A stretch of DNA of 64,000 bases from the NCBI GenBank assembly GCA_037039925.1, contig JAXRKP010001862.1, positions 1-64,000 on the forward strand. The letters run 5' to 3'. Source of the DNA: Doris montereyensis. Taxonomy: Eukaryota > Mollusca > Gastropoda > Nudibranchia > Dorididae. Both the position numbers and the translations under genes were made by a program. The notes beneath the pieces were generated by a model that was not told the origin of the DNA, ran no database searches, and saw only the letters and a program-made list of their open reading frames with translations. How positions within the stretch are numbered: the stretch's first letter is position 1; each line of letters starts with the position of its first letter. Of the stretch, positions 62,045-64,000 are shown in pieces.

Positions 62045-62174
62045 TTCTCCTGGCTCTGTACAAAACGTAGTCAATGCGTTCTCCCTGTGACTTGGTCTTC
62101 TGGCCATCCTTTGACGTATAAGTGTTGCCAGAAACGTCACATGTGCCGCCATTCTCATTTTCCACATGATTCGT
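62045..62174 (-). CDS. SMPD2: neutral sphingomyelinase (SMPD2-like), RIDYVLY exon
   Basis: An exon between TTTGGTCTGCAG and GAGAA/GTCAGT on the minus strand, phase 0 in and phase 1 out. It encodes NGGTCDVSGNTYTSKDGQKT, then KSQGERIDYVLYRARR. The (R/V)RIDYVLY(K/R)A block, preceded by a Cys-rich loop with N-x-Y, is diagnostic of SMPD2-type enzymes. It lies directly before the SDH exon, as in the family. Joining A to AT of the next exon gives an Asn codon and an open frame. Upstream exons with the first metal-binding Glu and catalytic His are not in the window up to 64000. Confidence 0.88.
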
Positions 62175-62261
62175 CTGCAGACCAAATGATTACATTGCAT
62201 TAGTTGTCATCTTATATGCGATGTCATCAGTGAAATGAGGATGTCCTTATCTTTTTGTTTT

Positions 62262-62425
62262 ACTTTGTCAGTTTCTTTGGAATTTACCCCATCCACCATA
62301 TGCGGTGATCTCAGGGTAAATCAAGAAGAAACAGAGAGATAAAAGATAAACAAAAGAGTTAAAGAAAAGAAATAGGACCCACCAGTAGTGGCTATCAGCC
62401 TCACACGATTTCCTTAACACTTACC
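62262..62425 (-). repeat. dispersed repeat family D, copy 5
   Basis: GGAATTTACCCCATCCACCA, CGGTGATCTCAGGGTAAATC and AATAGGACCCACCAGTAGTG are in complement order. Confidence 0.65.
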
Positions 62426-62429
62426 ACAT

Positions 62430-64000
62430 GCGCTCACATGTGTGTGTGTCCTTTGTGCTGGCACTTACATTTACACTAACACTACCACAGTGGTGATTAC
62501 AGCATGGGATTGGATTGCGTTAACATTAGGAAACAATGGCTTACAGAGCAGTAAATCCATATATATATATATATATATATCTAATCTATAAGATCATTTT
62601 TTTATTTTTACAGTTGAAATAGTCCATTATCAAAGGTCATTCATGACCATCAATTTTGACACAGTTTTGAAAAAAAAAAGAAAAGAAGTAAAACAAACAA
62701 GAAACCATAATGAAATCCCAAAAAGAAAAGAAACAAATAACAACACCAATAATATTAATAATACTTACAGTAATGATTTTTCTACTACTACTACTACTAC
62801 TTGTACTGTTATTAACTTGTCCAAACCGCCCTGTTTTTCCGTTCAACACAGCGTGAGTCGCAGATTTCACTACTTTTCTGTCCTAGTCACCTTGCCCTCT
62901 CTCCTCTATACAACATAGTAGCGTAATATGGTTTACACCATTGGAAAGCTCTATTCAAGCCCTTTCTAATCAAGTGTGTTGTGATAGGGACTGTGTAACT
63001 ACTATATGCTCTCAAACTCTAGTAAACGAAGGTGGTCAGACACGAAAGCCAGTGGCAGCCTGGTGAAAAACCAGCTCACCAGACACCCCTCTCTCTTTCT
63101 TCGCGTTATGCGATTGCGCAATGATTGATAATCGGCTCTGATTGGTCGAATCAGATTGTGCTAAAAATAAGCTTTACAGTGATACCCATTGCTCCCGCGG
63201 ATGTCAAAAGAGCTCATCCGAGGCAATTAAAGCTTTTAAATGCTCCATAGAGATACTTATGTAAGTAATTCAGAGAAAACAAGCCCACCAAAAGAAAGCT
63301 CATTATATTTTGCATTAGAAACTACTAGGGTCATTAAATTTCGACTTTGAGAGTTACAGCGACAGAGCTTTGAGGCCTTCGCGTATTCAACCGAAACTGG
63401 GACTGGCCTTCTAATTAGATCTAATAAGCCCAGACTGACTAGTTGCTCGGCTCAGGACAAATTATACCATTTTTTTCATTTTCTACATCGATAAAAGGCT
63501 GTTTGTAGTTTTCGGAGAGTCGTGAAAAAAATTGGACTTGCTCTATGTTCATGATTTCAAGTTTAAGAAGTATGATGGGTTTTGTGAGTGGTCGTTTTTG
63601 CGAGATATAGAAGGTTAAATTTGGTGTTTTTTGGCCCATTTGAAAAATGTAACAAATTTTCGAAAATTAAAAAATTTGTAACTTCATTTAATATTGTCCT
63701 ACAGAAATGATTTGGATATCAAATTACTCAAGTAATAAAGTTATTTTCAGTGATAGCAATTGTTTTTCCATTGCTTACACTTGAGATTTCGGTTTTGACT
63801 ACCTACTGTTATAATTACATATAGTAAGGACAAAGGATTATAAAAAAGACAATAATGGTAGTTATAATAATTAAAAATCAACACCATAAAATGGCCTGAA
63901 GCAAAAACGACTTGCAATCGTTCCATCTTACAAGACCCCCCCCCCCCCCCCCCCCCTCTGTTATTATAGGAAAAAGATTTGCTTGTTTGTTTTATTGTAA
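62430..64000. other. non-coding, SMPD2 intron or further upstream
   Basis: Contains (TA)n at 62560-62580, a short (ACT)n at 62784-62800 and a long C-run at 63935-63956. A stretch at 63480-63780 has the look of an old dispersed repeat, but I cannot classify it. Confidence 0.45.

Noticed and set aside
63439..63639. Short minus-strand open frame as an upstream SMPD2 exon
   Set aside because: Its sequence has no resemblance to the DNase I-fold N-terminal half, and it lies in what looks like an old dispersed repeat.

Overview
The window is eukaryotic, repeat-rich, AT-rich nuclear DNA. Genes have short exons in kilobase introns with GT/AG borders. Non-LTR retrotransposon debris, tRNA-headed SINEs and many unrelated minisatellites fill the rest. 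The element set and the TAGATCTA-rich spacers suggest a lophotrochozoan, most likely a gastropod mollusc. That is inference from style of sequence; no single marker proves it.

Two host genes can be supported and they converge. (1) On the plus strand at 5132-17245 (possibly to 18.3 kb or beyond) lies part of a receptor-type protein tyrosine phosphatase. It has one FN3 domain in a single exon, a second FN3 split over two exons, a 100-N assembly gap, then an uninterrupted exon with the end of a transmembrane helix and nearly all of the catalytic domain, and an exon with the end of the domain and a tyrosine-rich tail. Two single-base deletions, each plausibly in a short homopolymer, break the frame as assembled. 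(2) On the minus strand at 62174-52861 lie the last four exons of a neutral sphingomyelinase of the SMPD2 type. They cover the back half of the DNase I-like fold with its SDH motif, a linker and two C-terminal membrane helices. Its N-terminal exons are outside the window.

Layout: 1-5 kb, an RTE-like LINE (minus) 5' of the first visible phosphatase exon. 5-17.3 kb, the phosphatase exons, with SINEs, a decayed piggyBac transposase, a LINE tail and a second LINE in its introns. 17-29 kb, mostly non-coding, with two minisatellites and members of a short dispersed repeat. 29.5-34.3 kb, a 55-bp repeat field split by an L1/Tx1-like LINE with a 15-bp target-site duplication, then a CR1/Jockey-like fragment. 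34.4-47.3 kb, a run of minisatellites (37, 18, 24/30, 82, 34 and 25 bp units) and a large trinucleotide block, with a Tc1/mariner remnant and a LINE tail. 47.3-52.8 kb, SINEs, a MITE-like element and a 26-bp array. 52.9-62.2 kb, the SMPD2 exons. 62.4-64 kb, non-coding repeats.

The most unusual structure is in the last SMPD2 intron. A roughly 85-bp minisatellite unit contains the first 45 or so bases of the terminal exon together with its 3' splice site, so the real exon border is followed by about 16 decaying copies of itself.
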